64,000 nucleotides of DNA from FEN-1219 sp963728995 (GTDB lineage: Bacteria > Pseudomonadota > Gammaproteobacteria > Steroidobacterales > Rariloculaceae). The notes under the pieces are model-generated. The model searched no databases and had not been told where the DNA came from. It worked only from the letters and a program-made list of their open reading frames with translations. Shown in pieces: positions 38,120-46,464 of the stretch. Position numbers and translations under genes: made by a program. Position 1 is the stretch's first letter. Each line of letters starts with the position of its first letter. The DNA lies in NCBI GenBank assembly GCA_963728995.1, contig CAVSMD010000002.1:248001-312000 (forward strand), written 5' to 3'.

Positions 38120-39510
38120 AACACGCCTTCGCCGTAGGCCTCGGCCACGAGGTTCTCGAACTTCGTGTACTCGCCGAGGAAGGTGAGATGGAACTCGCCG
38201 ACGGGGCCGTTGCGCTGCTTCGCGATGATGATGTCCGCGATGCCCTTGCGAGGCGTGTCGGGCTCGTAAACTTCCTCGCGGTAGATGAATACGATCAGAT
38301 CGGCGTCTTGCTCGATCGCGCCCGACTCACGAAGATCCGACATGACCGGCTTCTTGTCCTGCCGCTGCTCGACGCTGCGATTCAGCTGCGACAACGCAAT
38401 CACGGGTAGGTCCAACTCCTTCGCGAGCGCCTTCAGCGAGCGCGAGATCTCCGAGATCTCGGTCGCGCGGTTCTCGACCGTGCCCGTGACCTGCATCAGC
38501 TGCAGATAATCCACCACGATGAGTCCGAGCCCGTGCTCGCGCTTCAAGCGGCGTGCGCGCGCCCGGACGTCGGTGGGCGTGAGCGCGCCGCTGTCGTCGA
38601 TGAAGATCGGCGCCGCGGACATCAGTGACACCGCCGAATCGATTCGCGACCAGTCCTGCTCGGTGACTTTGCCCGTGCGCAGCCGCGTCTGGTTCACGCG
38701 GCCGATCGAGCCGATCATGCGGAAGCTCAGCTGCTCGGCCGACATCTCCATGCTGAAGATGGCCGTCGGCACCTGAGCGCCGATCGCGGCGTTCTCCGCG
38801 ATGTTCATGGCCAGGGTGGTCTTGCCCATCGACGGACGACCCGCCACGATGATCAGCTCGCCTCGCTGCAGGCCTGCCGTCAACCTGTCCATCTCGGCGA
38901 ACCCCGACGAAACGCCGGTGATGTCGCTCGTGGAATGACTCAGCATGTCGAGCCGATCGATCGTCTTCGGCAAGATCTGCTTCAGCGCCTGGAAACCGGC
39001 GCCGCGGCGCTGGCCGCGATCGGCGATCTCGAAGACCTTCTGCTCGGCCAGATCGACGATCTCGTCGACCGACAGACCTTCGCTGGCGTGCGCGCTGGCG
39101 GCGATGTCCCCGCCGATCTCGATCAGCTGGCGCAGCATCGCCCTCTCGCGAACGATGCGTGCATAGGCGCGAATGTTGGCGGCGCTCGGCGTGTCCTGAA
39201 CGAGCCGCGCCAAGTACGGCAAGCCGCCGGCCGCTTCGAGTTGACCGAGCCGCTGCAGGTGCTCGCTGACCGTCACGGCATCCGGCGGCTGATTGCGCTC
39301 GACGAGCGCCGCCACGGCGCCAAAGATCAGGCGGTGGTCGGCGCGATACAGATCGTCTATTCCAACGATGTCTGCAACCTGATCCCACGCTCGCTGATCG
39401 AGCATCAAGCCGCCGAGCATCGACTGCTCGGCCTCGACGGAATGCGGCGGCAACCGCAGCCGCTCGGTGGCGCGACGCGCGATGTCGGCGGTGAGTGCGG
39501 CTTCGGCCAT
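38116..39510 (-). CDS. dnaB: Replicative DNA helicase
   Basis: 464 residues. Hexameric 5'-3' fork helicase. The N-terminal primase-interacting domain begins PPHSVEAEQSMLGGLMLD. The RecA-like motor has Walker A AGRPSMGKT (K230), IFIDDSGALTPTDVRARARRL, VDYLQLM, LSQLNRSVEQR, SDLRESGAIEQDAD and the arginine-finger region. No intein is visible. Last gene of the rpsF operon. Confidence 0.97.
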   Translation of the reverse strand: MAEAALTADIARRATERLRLPPHSVEAEQSMLGGLMLDQRAWDQVADIVGIDDLYRADHRLIFGAVAALVERNQPPDAVTVSEHLQRLGQLEAAGGLPYLARLVQDTPSAANIRAYARIVRERAMLRQLIEIGGDIAASAHASEGLSVDEIVDLAEQKVFEIADRGQRRGAGFQALKQILPKTIDRLDMLSHSTSDITGVSSGFAEMDRLTAGLQRGELIIVAGRPSMGKTTLAMNIAENAAIGAQVPTAIFSMEMSAEQLSFRMIGSIGRVNQTRLRTGKVTEQDWSRIDSAVSLMSAAPIFIDDSGALTPTDVRARARRLKREHGLGLIVVDYLQLMQVTGTVENRATEISEISRSLKALAKELDLPVIALSQLNRSVEQRQDKKPVMSDLRESGAIEQDADLIVFIYREEVYEPDTPRKGIADIIIAKQRNGPVGEFHLTFLGEYTKFENLVAEAYGEGVF

Positions 39511-39541
39511 CGTGCTCTCGGGGAGCCGCCCGCGCGGGCGC

Positions 39542-40003
39542 CTACTCTTTGCCTGCCTCCTCGGCTTCGACCACTACAGACAGCTCGACGTTGACGTCGG
39601 CGTGCAGGTGCAGCTCGATCGAGTGATCGCCCGCCATGCGCAGAGGCCCATCCGGCAAGCGAACTTCGCTGCGCTCGACCTCCACGCCCTGTTTCGCCAG
39701 GGCCTCCGCGATATCGACCGTGCCCACCGAGCCGAACAGCTTGCCTTCGGCGCCTGCAGGCATCGCGATCTTCAGGACCAGGCCTTCGAGCTTCTTCGCG
39801 CGCGTCTGCGCTGCCACCAGCTCGGCGTTGGCCTTCGCCTCGAGCTCGGCTCGCCGGGCTTCGAACTTGGCGACGTTGGCCGCGGTCGCAAGAGTGGCCT
39901 TGCCCTGCGGAATGAGGTAATTGCGGGCGTAACCCGACTTCACGCGCACCTTGTCGCCGATGCCGCCGACGTTGTCCACTTTCTCGAGCAAAATGATTTC
40001 CAT
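39542..40003 (-). CDS. rplI: Ribosomal protein L9
   Basis: 153 residues from ATG at 40003 (MEIILLEKVDNVGGIGDKVRVKSGYARNYLIPQGKA), the universal L9 N-terminus. The connecting helix and the C-terminal domain with GKLFGSVGTVDIAEALAKQG are normal. The frame stays open 24 codons upstream, but that part is not L9-like. Confidence 0.97.
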   Translation of the reverse strand: MEIILLEKVDNVGGIGDKVRVKSGYARNYLIPQGKATLATAANVAKFEARRAELEAKANAELVAAQTRAKKLEGLVLKIAMPAGAEGKLFGSVGTVDIAEALAKQGVEVERSEVRLPDGPLRMAGDHSIELHLHADVNVELSVVVEAEEAGKE

Positions 40004-40019
40004 GTTCTCGTCTCGTTTG

Positions 40020-40892
40020 TCATAGCGCGGAGCGCACGGGCCTCCGCAAATCAAGCCATTGGTCAACCAATCCAACGACGCTGAGCAGCAGCATTATCAG
40101 CACGCTCAGCGGGGGCAACACCAGCAATAGATAAAACAGCACCAAAATTCCCGGATGCCACTGCCGCGCGTGCGCCCACGCGTGCAGCACCGCCAGACCC
40201 TGAAAGATGAAACCAAACAGGGCCATGGGCAGCAAATTCTGAACCACCGGCGCGCTGAACACCAGGCCAAGCACCACGATCACGGTCGCCGTGACACCGA
40301 GCCAGCGCCCGAGCTTCAGCTGCCTGAACTCGATCCCGAAACGCCGCTCGCCGCTCGCCGCCGTCCACCACCAGTAGCCGAGCAACAGCACGCCGGCGAG
40401 CGACGAGAACAACGTCACCGCCGGCAGCATCAATGCGAGCCGCGCGAGCAGCTCGGCCACCTCGGCCTCGCTGCCGGGCGGCGCCTGCAGCATGGCCTGA
40501 AACTCCTTCAACACGGGCGCGAACAGCACTTGCGCGTCTGGCCCGAACAGACCGATGGCGGCGACGGCAACGAAGCACATCAACCACACGGCCTGAAATG
40601 CGAACACGAGGTTGCCCAACCTGCGGATCAGCACGCCGATCAAGACCCCGGCGCCCATGCTGGCCAACCCGATCGCCGCAAATGTGGCTACGCCCGATCG
40701 CGATATGAGCGCGAGCAAGCAGAGCCCCGCCATACCAAAGGCCGCGCTGATGAGCCCTTGCAGCGCCCCGCGCCGGGCAGTCTCCAGCGCCAGGAGGCCT
40801 GCGGTGATCGGCATCAACAGCGGCGCCGCGACAACGGCCACGACCACGAGTCGCAGGCGCTGCGCCAGCAACCAGTCGAGTAGCGGTTTCAC
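40020..40892 (-). CDS. DUF2232 membrane protein
   Basis: 290 residues with about eight hydrophobic helices. Polytopic inner-membrane protein placed between rpsR and rplI, where gammaproteobacteria often carry a DUF2232 (YybS-like) gene. No catalytic motif is seen. The position, composition and length support the family; function is unknown. Confidence 0.8.
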   Translation of the reverse strand: MKPLLDWLLAQRLRLVVVAVVAAPLLMPITAGLLALETARRGALQGLISAAFGMAGLCLLALISRSGVATFAAIGLASMGAGVLIGVLIRRLGNLVFAFQAVWLMCFVAVAAIGLFGPDAQVLFAPVLKEFQAMLQAPPGSEAEVAELLARLALMLPAVTLFSSLAGVLLLGYWWWTAASGERRFGIEFRQLKLGRWLGVTATVIVVLGLVFSAPVVQNLLPMALFGFIFQGLAVLHAWAHARQWHPGILVLFYLLLVLPPLSVLIMLLLSVVGLVDQWLDLRRPVRSAL

Positions 40893-40935
40893 GGTCGCAG
40901 CGCTGCGGCCGCGGTTCGGCTCGCGTCCCGGCGGG

Positions 40936-41160
40936 CTAGTGCTGATCGGTGTACGGCAGCAACGCCAGGAATCGCGCGCGCTTCACGGCTGTTGCGAGTT
41001 GACGTTGATAGGGCGCACGCGTGCCGGTGATCCGGCTCGGCACGATCTTACCAGTCTCGGTGACGTACGCCTTCAGCGTCGCGAGATCCTTGTAGTCGAT
41101 CTCCTTGATGCCTTCGGCCGTAAATCGGCAGAACTTCTTGCGGCGAAAGTAACGGGCCAT
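40936..41160 (-). CDS. rpsR: Ribosomal protein S18
   Basis: 74 residues, the usual size. MARYFRRKKFCRFTAEGIKEIDYKDLATLKAYVTETGKIVPSRITGTRAPYQRQLATAVKRARFLALLPYTD is an unmistakable S18 sequence. It retains the single cysteine (C11) of the zinc-independent form. It binds S6 in the 30S platform. Confidence 0.98.
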   Translation of the reverse strand: MARYFRRKKFCRFTAEGIKEIDYKDLATLKAYVTETGKIVPSRITGTRAPYQRQLATAVKRARFLALLPYTDQH

Positions 41161-41184
41161 ATGTGATCTCCTGTTCCAGCCGCG

Positions 41185-41640
41185 TTACTCGCGGTCGCCC
41201 TCTGCGGCTTCCTCGGTGAATCCGGGCTCGGGCGCGTTGAACTCCGGCGCCGGCCGCGGTCGGCCTTCGCGAGGCACGGTCCCACGACCGCCACCCTGTG
41301 CCTCACGCGCTTCCTCTTCCTCGCGCGCCTTGGCCATGAACGACGGCTCCGTGATCGCCTCATCGCGAGCGATCACGAGATAGCGCAGCACGGCGTCGCT
41401 GAAACGGAACGCGCCGATCAGCTCATCGAGCGTCGGCTTGTCGCATTCGATGTTCAGCAACAGGTAGTGGGCCTTGTGAACCTTGGCAATCGAGTGCGCC
41501 AGCTGGCGGCGACCCCAATCCTCCTGGCGGTGGATCTTGCCGTTTGCGCCTTCGATCATGTTGCGATACCGCTCCATCATCGCCGGCACTTGCTCACTCT
41601 GGTCAGGGTGGACCAGAAACACGACTTCGTAGTGTCTCAA
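41185..41640 (-). CDS. rpsF: Ribosomal protein S6
   Basis: 151 residues. The conserved core (MRHYEVVFLVHPDQSEQVPAMMERY ... RLAHSIAKVHKAHYLLLNIECD ... LRYLVIARDEAITEPS) is followed by an acidic and glycine-rich tail of about 45 residues (EEEEAREAQGGGRG...). E. coli S6 also has an acidic tail that RimK extends with glutamates. First gene of the rpsF-rpsR-DUF2232-rplI-dnaB operon. Confidence 0.97.
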   Translation of the reverse strand: MRHYEVVFLVHPDQSEQVPAMMERYRNMIEGANGKIHRQEDWGRRQLAHSIAKVHKAHYLLLNIECDKPTLDELIGAFRFSDAVLRYLVIARDEAITEPSFMAKAREEEEAREAQGGGRGTVPREGRPRPAPEFNAPEPGFTEEAAEGDRE

Positions 41641-41665
41641 AACTAAGCTCCCCGTGGGTTAAAGA

Positions 41666-41687
41666 GCCTCCCGTCGAGCGGTGAGGC
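41666..41687 (-). promoter_or_regulatory. Candidate S6:S18 autoregulatory leader hairpin
   Basis: In the rpsF 5' leader (minus strand) GCCTC (41687-41683) pairs with GAGGC (41670-41666) around ACCGCTCGACGG. A CCG lies next to the stem. Known S6:S18-binding rpsF leaders in many bacteria use an imperfect hairpin with a conserved CCG bulge. The hairpin is seen; the regulatory role is inference. A second hairpin, CCCGATCC-ATAA-GGGTCGGG, lies nearer the promoter. Confidence 0.4.
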
Positions 41688-41723
41688 AAGGAGTTGACCC
41701 GACCCTTATGGATCGGGGCCGCC

Positions 41724-41752
41724 ATCCTACCGAGGAAGGCGGGCACGCTCAA
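41724..41752 (-). promoter_or_regulatory. Promoter of the rpsF ribosomal operon
   Basis: On the minus strand TTGAGC (41752-41747) and TAGGAT (41729-41724) are 17 bases apart, a good sigma-70 match in the gap between rlmB and rpsF. It leaves a leader of about 75-80 nt before the rpsF ATG. Confidence 0.6.
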
Positions 41753-41881
41753 GCCGGCCGTGGGCTACTGCCCTACGCGCAGCGCCTTGTCCTTGGCACT
41801 CCGCGACCACATCGCCGCGCTCTCGTGTAGTCGAGCGCAGGGTGCGGCCCGCTAACCGCGCGCTACGCCGTCACAGTGCCC

Positions 41882-42625
41882 TCATTTCGGCGCCTGACGC
41901 AAGAGCTCGAACAGCAGCACGCCCGCCGCGACCGAAACGTTGAGGCTCTCGACGGACCCCGCCATCGGGATGGACACGAGCTCGTCGCACAGATCGCGCG
42001 TGAGCCGCCGCAGCCCCCGCCCTTCGCCGCCGAGCGCCATCGCGACCGGCGGCGCCAGCTTGGCCGCGAACAGGGCCTGGCCGGCCTCGGCGTCGGCACC
42101 CACGACCCAGACGCCGGCCTCCTTGAGCCAGGTCAACGTACGCGCCAGATTCGGCGCCCGAAACACGGGCACCGTCTCGGTGGCCCCCGTGGCGGTCTTC
42201 ATCGCCGCGGCCGTGAGCTTGGCCGAATGATCGCGCGGCACGACGACCGCATCGATGCCCGCCGCGTCGGCCGTTCGCAGGCAGGCGCCGAGGTTCCGTG
42301 GGTCCTCCACGCCGTCGAGCACCAAGAGGCGCAGCGCGCGGCCGCGCTCGAGCACGAGCGTCTCGAAGTCCTGCATCGAGAACTCCGGCGCGGGGCGGAC
42401 TTCGGCAACCACTCCCTGATGCACGCCGCCGTCCGTCACGCGATCGAGCTCGCCGCGGTGCACGTGCTGCACGGCCACGCCAAGCCTTGCGAGCTCGCGC
42501 GCAAGCTCGGCGAGCTTGCCGCTCGGCTCGCGCAGCACCTTCGCCGCGGTGATCGTCTCCGGCCGCCGCTCGAGCACGGAGCGCACTGCGTGCAGGCCGT
42601 AGACGTGCTCGTGTCTACCGGCCAC
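41882..42625 (-). CDS. rlmB: 23S rRNA (guanosine-2'-O-)-methyltransferase RlmB
   Basis: 247 residues. SPOUT family. The N-terminal substrate-binding domain starts HEHVYGLHAVRSVLERRPE. The trefoil-knot motifs NLGACLRTADAAG, ALGGEGRGLRRLTRDLCD and IPMAGSVESLNVSVAAGVLLFE (motifs 1-3, with the catalytic arginine and asparagine) are intact. It methylates G2251 in E. coli 23S rRNA. It overlaps the end of rnr by 11 bases, the same pair as in E. coli. Confidence 0.95.
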   Translation of the reverse strand: MAGRHEHVYGLHAVRSVLERRPETITAAKVLREPSGKLAELARELARLGVAVQHVHRGELDRVTDGGVHQGVVAEVRPAPEFSMQDFETLVLERGRALRLLVLDGVEDPRNLGACLRTADAAGIDAVVVPRDHSAKLTAAAMKTATGATETVPVFRAPNLARTLTWLKEAGVWVVGADAEAGQALFAAKLAPPVAMALGGEGRGLRRLTRDLCDELVSIPMAGSVESLNVSVAAGVLLFELLRQAPK

Positions 42626-44831
42626 GGCTGCGGTTGCGCGCCTTGCGGCCGCCCGCGGGCCGCGAGCTCGGCGCAGGCCCCTGCTCTGCTTCGGCCGGCA
42701 CGAGATCGATCTTGCGCTCTTCGACGTTCACGGCAACGAGGCGCACCTTGATCTGCTCCGTCAGGCGGTAGCTGTTACCGGATCGCTCGCCTCGCAGCGT
42801 CGTGCCGCCGGGTTCGCGGTGATAGTAGTCGCGCGGCAGCGCCGTCACGTGCACGAGGCCGTCCGCTTGAATGCCCGGCAATCGCACGAACAGGCCGAAC
42901 GGCACCACGCTGGCGATCACCGCATCGAACGTCTCGCCGATGTGATCCTTCAGGTAAATGCACTTCAGCCGATCGGCCACCTCGCGCGTGGCCTCGTCGG
43001 CGCGCCGCTCGGTGGCCGAGCAGTGCTCGCCGAGCCGCTCCATCTCCTCGAGCCCGTAGCGGTAGCCTTTCGCCGAGCGGTGCTCGCCGAGCCACTTGAT
43101 CGCGCGATGCACGAGCAGATCCGGATACCGGCGAATCGGCGACGTGAAATGCGCGTACGCGCCGAGCGCAAGCCCGAAGTGCCCCAGGTTGCCCGGTTGA
43201 TAGCGGGCCTGCTTCATCGAACGCAGCACGACGGTTTCCACGAGCTCCGCCTCGGGCTTGCCGGCCACCGCTTCGATGATGCGATTGAGATCCTTCGGCA
43301 CCAGATTCTTCGGCGCCAGCTTGTAGCCGAAGGTCCGCAGGAAGGTCAGCAGCTCCTCGAGCTTGTCCGCGTCCGGCCCTTCGTGAACCCGGTACAGGCC
43401 CGGGATCTTGCCCTTGCGTATGCGTTTCGCCGATTCGACGTTGGCCGCGATCATGCATTCCTCGATGATCTTGTGCGTCACGAGGCGCTCGACCGCCTTC
43501 ACGCTGGCCACCTTGCCCCGCTCGTCGAGCTGAATCTTCGTCTCGGGCAAATCGAAGTCGATCGCACCGCGCTGCTTGCGCACCTTGGCGAAAGCTTCGT
43601 ACACGGCCTCGAGCTCTTTCAGATGCGGGCGCACCTCCGCGTGCACGCCGCGCGGCCGAGCCGCCACCAGAATCTCCGCGGCCTCGTTGTACGTGAGGCG
43701 CGCATGGGACCGCATCACGGCCTCGTAGAAGCGCGAGCGCGTGACCTCCCCTTCCGCCGACACGTGCATGTCGCAGACGTGGCAGAGCCGATCGACCTCT
43801 GGGTTCAGCGAGCAGAGCCCGTTCGACAGCTGCTCGGGCAGCATCGGTATGACGCGATCCGGGAAGTACACCGACGTGCCGCGCGAGCGCGCTTCGCGAT
43901 CGAGGGCTGAGTCGGCGCGCACGTAGTAGCTGACATCCGCGATCGCCACGATCAGGCGCCAGCCGTCCCCCTGCCGTTCGCAAAACACCGCGTCGTCGAA
44001 GTCGCGCGCGTCGGCCCCATCGATCGTCACGAGCGGCACGTGCCGCAGGTCCTCGCGACCCTCTTTCGCCTTGGCCGGCACTTCGGCGGGCCAGCTGCGC
44101 GCCTCGGCCAGCGCCTCCTCGGGCCAGTCGCGCGGAATGCCGTGCGCGAGCAGCGCCACCTCCGTCTCGATGCCGGCGTCGTCGGTCCGCCCGACGACCT
44201 TGGCAACGCGGCCGATCGCGTGACTGTTCTTGGTCGGGTGCTCGAGCACCTCCACGGCCACGATGTCGCCGGGCTTGGCGCCGTTCGACTGACCGCGCGG
44301 GATCAATACCTCGACGCGCGAGTCGGCGCTGTCCCGCACGAAGTCGATGCCGCGCTCGCGCCGGAACTGGCCCGCGAGCTTCGTCTTGCCGCGCGCCAGA
44401 ATCTCGACGACGTGCCCTTCGCGACCGCGCGGCGTGTCGCTGGCGCGAACGGCCACGCGATCGCCTTCCCACAAGAGCTGCATTTCGCGCGCCGAGAGAT
44501 ACAGATCATCGCTACCGTCGTCCGGCTTCAAGAACCCGAAGCCGTCGCGATGCGCGATCACGACGCCAGGCACGACGTCGAGATGTCGCGTGAGGCAGAA
44601 CTCGTTCGCACGGTTGCGCAGCAGCTGGCCGTCGCGGACCATCGCGCGCAAGCGCGCTTCCAGCGCGCGGCGATGCTGCTCGGTGCGAATGCCGAACCGC
44701 GGCGCGAGCGCTTCGAGCAGCAGCGGCTGGCCCGCCTGCTCCATCGCTTTCAGGATTTCGTCGCGGCTCGGGATCTGGTGTTCGTATTGACGTTCGCCGG
44801 TGCGCTCGGCGCTGCGGGGGGGGCGAGGCAC
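42615..44831 (-). CDS. rnr: Ribonuclease R
   Basis: 738 residues. Processive 3'-5' exoribonuclease that degrades structured RNA and acts in ribosome and tmRNA quality control. N-terminal winged helix (DEILKAMEQAGQPLLLEALAPRFGI), two cold-shock/OB domains, the RNB domain with metal-binding DGADARDFDDAVF and IADVSYYV, HFTSPIRRYPDLLVHR, then S1 (GETFDAVIASVVPFGLFVRLPG). The C-terminal basic tail is short. Start is GTG at 44831, with the tRNA-Leu gene divergent upstream. Confidence 0.96.
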   Translation of the reverse strand: MPRPPRSAERTGERQYEHQIPSRDEILKAMEQAGQPLLLEALAPRFGIRTEQHRRALEARLRAMVRDGQLLRNRANEFCLTRHLDVVPGVVIAHRDGFGFLKPDDGSDDLYLSAREMQLLWEGDRVAVRASDTPRGREGHVVEILARGKTKLAGQFRRERGIDFVRDSADSRVEVLIPRGQSNGAKPGDIVAVEVLEHPTKNSHAIGRVAKVVGRTDDAGIETEVALLAHGIPRDWPEEALAEARSWPAEVPAKAKEGREDLRHVPLVTIDGADARDFDDAVFCERQGDGWRLIVAIADVSYYVRADSALDREARSRGTSVYFPDRVIPMLPEQLSNGLCSLNPEVDRLCHVCDMHVSAEGEVTRSRFYEAVMRSHARLTYNEAAEILVAARPRGVHAEVRPHLKELEAVYEAFAKVRKQRGAIDFDLPETKIQLDERGKVASVKAVERLVTHKIIEECMIAANVESAKRIRKGKIPGLYRVHEGPDADKLEELLTFLRTFGYKLAPKNLVPKDLNRIIEAVAGKPEAELVETVVLRSMKQARYQPGNLGHFGLALGAYAHFTSPIRRYPDLLVHRAIKWLGEHRSAKGYRYGLEEMERLGEHCSATERRADEATREVADRLKCIYLKDHIGETFDAVIASVVPFGLFVRLPGIQADGLVHVTALPRDYYHREPGGTTLRGERSGNSYRLTEQIKVRLVAVNVEERKIDLVPAEAEQGPAPSSRPAGGRKARNRSRGR

Positions 44832-44931
44832 TAGGACGGACCTCGGCGACGTGAACGGTATGGATTCATCATGGCGGCATCTTATATGAGGGCCGGGCAG
44901 TCGGCAGCCGCGGCCACCGTAAGGGGTGCGT

Positions 44932-44960
44932 TTGACAGCCTTTGGAGCAGTCAGTACATT
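44932..44960 (+). promoter_or_regulatory. Promoter of tRNA-Leu
   Basis: TTGACA (44932-44937), a perfect -35, and TACATT (44955-44960) are 17 bases apart. The tRNA begins 22 bases after the -10. This is one of the clearest sigma-70 promoters in the window. Confidence 0.82.
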
Positions 44961-44981
44961 CCTCCGCCTTCTTGCCCCGAT

Positions 44982-45068
44982 GCCCAGGTGGCGGAATTGG
45001 TAGACGCGCTGGTTTCAGGTGCCAGTGGGGTAACACTCGTGGAGGTTCAAGTCCTCTCCTGGGCACCA
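44982..45068 (+). tRNA. tRNA-Leu (anticodon CAG)
   Basis: An 87-nt class II tRNA with encoded CCA. Acceptor GCCCAGG pairs with CCTGGGC. The D-arm is GCGGAATTGGTAGACGC. The anticodon loop TTCAGGT gives CAG (codon CUG). The variable arm and T-loop GGTTCAAGTCC are typical. Its 3' end overlaps the attachment-like direct repeat at 45056-45069. Confidence 0.97.
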
Positions 45069-45388
45069 TAGGTTACATCCGGCGCCGCGCCTAGCATCAG
45101 CAGGCGGCCGCCATCGATCTCGGCGACGACATGCTCGCCCTCCTCGATCACTCGGACATTGCCAAACTCATGAGCGGCCACCCGCACCCCGTTCGCCATG
45201 CGCCGAATGGCGGGCAGCGTCTTCTAGCTGCTCGATTCGGGCTACGACCATGTGCTCGACGTTGGGCACGATCCTGGGCGGCTTGTTCATCATGCGGATC
45301 TCGGCCTCTAGGGCCGCCTTACGCGCCTCGAGATCACGGACCCGGGCCAGGACCGCGGCCGACTTGCCGAGGCTGACCAGAGGACGCG
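45047..45388 (-). pseudogene. Coiled-coil ORF remnant ending inside tRNA-Leu
   Basis: On the minus strand LARVRDLEARKAALEAEIRMM, then PPRIVPNVEHMVVARIEQLE, reads as a charged coiled coil. After a one-base shift near 45215 it continues KTLPAIRRMANGVRVAAHEFGNV ... EIDGGRLLMLGAAPDV to a TGA at 45049-45047, within the tRNA T-arm. The coiled coil with a following beta-rich tail vaguely recalls the C-terminus of large serine recombinases, but I cannot establish that. The start is unknown. Likely a broken recombinase or phage gene. Confidence 0.35.
45056..45069 (+). repeat. Left attachment-like repeat inside tRNA-Leu
   Basis: CTCCTGGGCACCAT, the last bases of the tRNA acceptor arm plus CCA. The same 14 bases recur at 48130-48143. 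A tRNA 3' end repeated downstream is the classic footprint of integration by a site-specific recombinase. Confidence 0.72.
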
Positions 45389-45395
45389 ACTTCGC

Positions 45396-45512
45396 GTGTT
45401 GCGCTTGGCGTTCTGGATTGACGGCAAGATCCCGAACGTCGGCGACATGGTCGAGGTCGACGCGGACGCCGTTGGCTATCTGGTTTTTGTCGGCAAGGTC
45501 GAACGAGTTTGA
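45396..45512 (+). CDS. Very small hypothetical ORF (38 aa)
   Basis: GTG start, 38 codons: VLRLAFWIDGKIPNVGDMVE then VDADAVGYLVFVGKVERV. The pattern (short strand, DGK-GD-VEVD, then YLV-GK) resembles many tiny phage-structural proteins with a lysine-rich ending. It overlaps the antisense coiled-coil region only slightly. No clear ribosome site, so it could be a remnant. Confidence 0.35.
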   Translation: MLRLAFWIDGKIPNVGDMVEVDADAVGYLVFVGKVERV

Positions 45513-45515
45513 TTG

Positions 45516-45551
45516 CTGCCATCGGTTTGGCGCCGGTTTAACCGATGGCAG
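45516..45551. repeat. Perfect 12-bp inverted repeat
   Basis: CTGCCATCGGTT (45516-45527) and AACCGATGGCAG (45540-45551) are exact reverse complements around a 12-base spacer, starting three bases after the small ORF's stop. There is no T-run on either side, so a simple terminator is not certain; a protein-binding dyad or recombination core is possible. The following stretch up to 45727 shows no gene I can support. Confidence 0.6.
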
Positions 45552-45727
45552 AAGGCGCGCGCTGTGGTTGTGGTTCACTCCCCGACCGCAAGCGCGCGTT
45601 CTGGTCACGGCCCCGACCGACCAGGCCGGCAATACCGGCGTAATCGCGGCCAACATCCTTTACGGGACGATCCCAACAGAATTGCGATTCGGCGTAACAT
45701 CCTCGGCGGCCCTCTCGCGGGTATGTC

Positions 45728-46204
45728 ATGGCTCCACATGGTTACATCGGCGTTGTCGGCGAATCGCACTATCAAGATGCGCTCAAGCATCTCCTGGTGA
45801 CGGCTGTCCCGAATCGTATCGTTACCGTCGGCGTTGAGCGCGAGCCGAGCAATCCGTTCGATCCGAAGGCCATTCGCGTTTTCGATCCGGCCACGGGTCG
45901 GACGTTAGGCCATTTGCCGCGCGGCACGACTGGCTTTGTGAGGCTACTCAAGGAACACGGCATTCAATGCCATGCCGAACTCAAGGGCGGTACGTCAGAC
46001 AAGCCGTCGGTCGGGCTCGTGCTTCACCTGCACGGCGAGCAGCAGGACCCGGAGAAAGGGCAGCAGCCTCAAACGCGGACGGTCGGCAAGACGGTTGAGG
46101 ACACGCGCATGAGCGATCTGGGAGGGACCGCTGCTTCGGCATCCGAAGTCAAGCCAGGTGGAATGTGGTCATTCCTTCGACGCATCTTTAGAGGGGGACG
46201 ATGA
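45728..46204 (+). CDS. HIRAN-domain protein
   Basis: 158 residues. The HIRAN domain occupies about 5-100: IGVVGESHYQDALKHLL, VGVEREPSNPFDPKAIRVFD and RTLGHLPRGTTGFVRLLKEHG. HIRAN domains bind DNA 3' ends or damaged DNA in helicases such as HLTF and also occur alone in bacteria. The C-terminal 55 residues are low-complexity with a short hydrophobic/basic end (WSFLRRIFRGGR). No helicase or nuclease is fused. It lies within the tRNA-Leu element. Confidence 0.82.
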   Translation: MAPHGYIGVVGESHYQDALKHLLVTAVPNRIVTVGVEREPSNPFDPKAIRVFDPATGRTLGHLPRGTTGFVRLLKEHGIQCHAELKGGTSDKPSVGLVLHLHGEQQDPEKGQQPQTRTVGKTVEDTRMSDLGGTAASASEVKPGGMWSFLRRIFRGGR

Positions 46205-46239
46205 GTCCGAGGAACTGGCGCTTCGTTACTGGAACGTCG

Positions 46240-46464
46240 TCAACTCGCCGGCAGAGCGAACACGATGCGAATCTCCTGCCGCCGCTCTCCGCAGCGCGAG
46301 CATGCCAGTCGGTCGCGCAGCTCGGTGATCGTGAGGCCGGCGCCGTACCTTGCGACCAGCCGCCGAGAGTCGAGCTGAATCGCTCGCCCACACGGGCCGC
46401 AGTGCGCCCAGATCACGTGACGACCAGCGAGGTCGCTGACAGTGTGCAGTCCGGTCTCACCCAT
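46240..46464 (-). CDS. Small zinc-ribbon protein
   Basis: About 74 residues from ATG at 46464 (an in-frame start at 46503 adds 13). Two CxxC pairs (HCGPCGR and ACSRCGE) frame AIQLDSRRLVARYGAGLTITELRDRLA, a layout common to short alphaproteobacterial and phage-associated hypothetical proteins. It probably binds zinc; partner and role unknown. Transcribed against both neighbours. Confidence 0.65.
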   Translation of the reverse strand: MGETGLHTVSDLAGRHVIWAHCGPCGRAIQLDSRRLVARYGAGLTITELRDRLACSRCGERRQEIRIVFALPAS

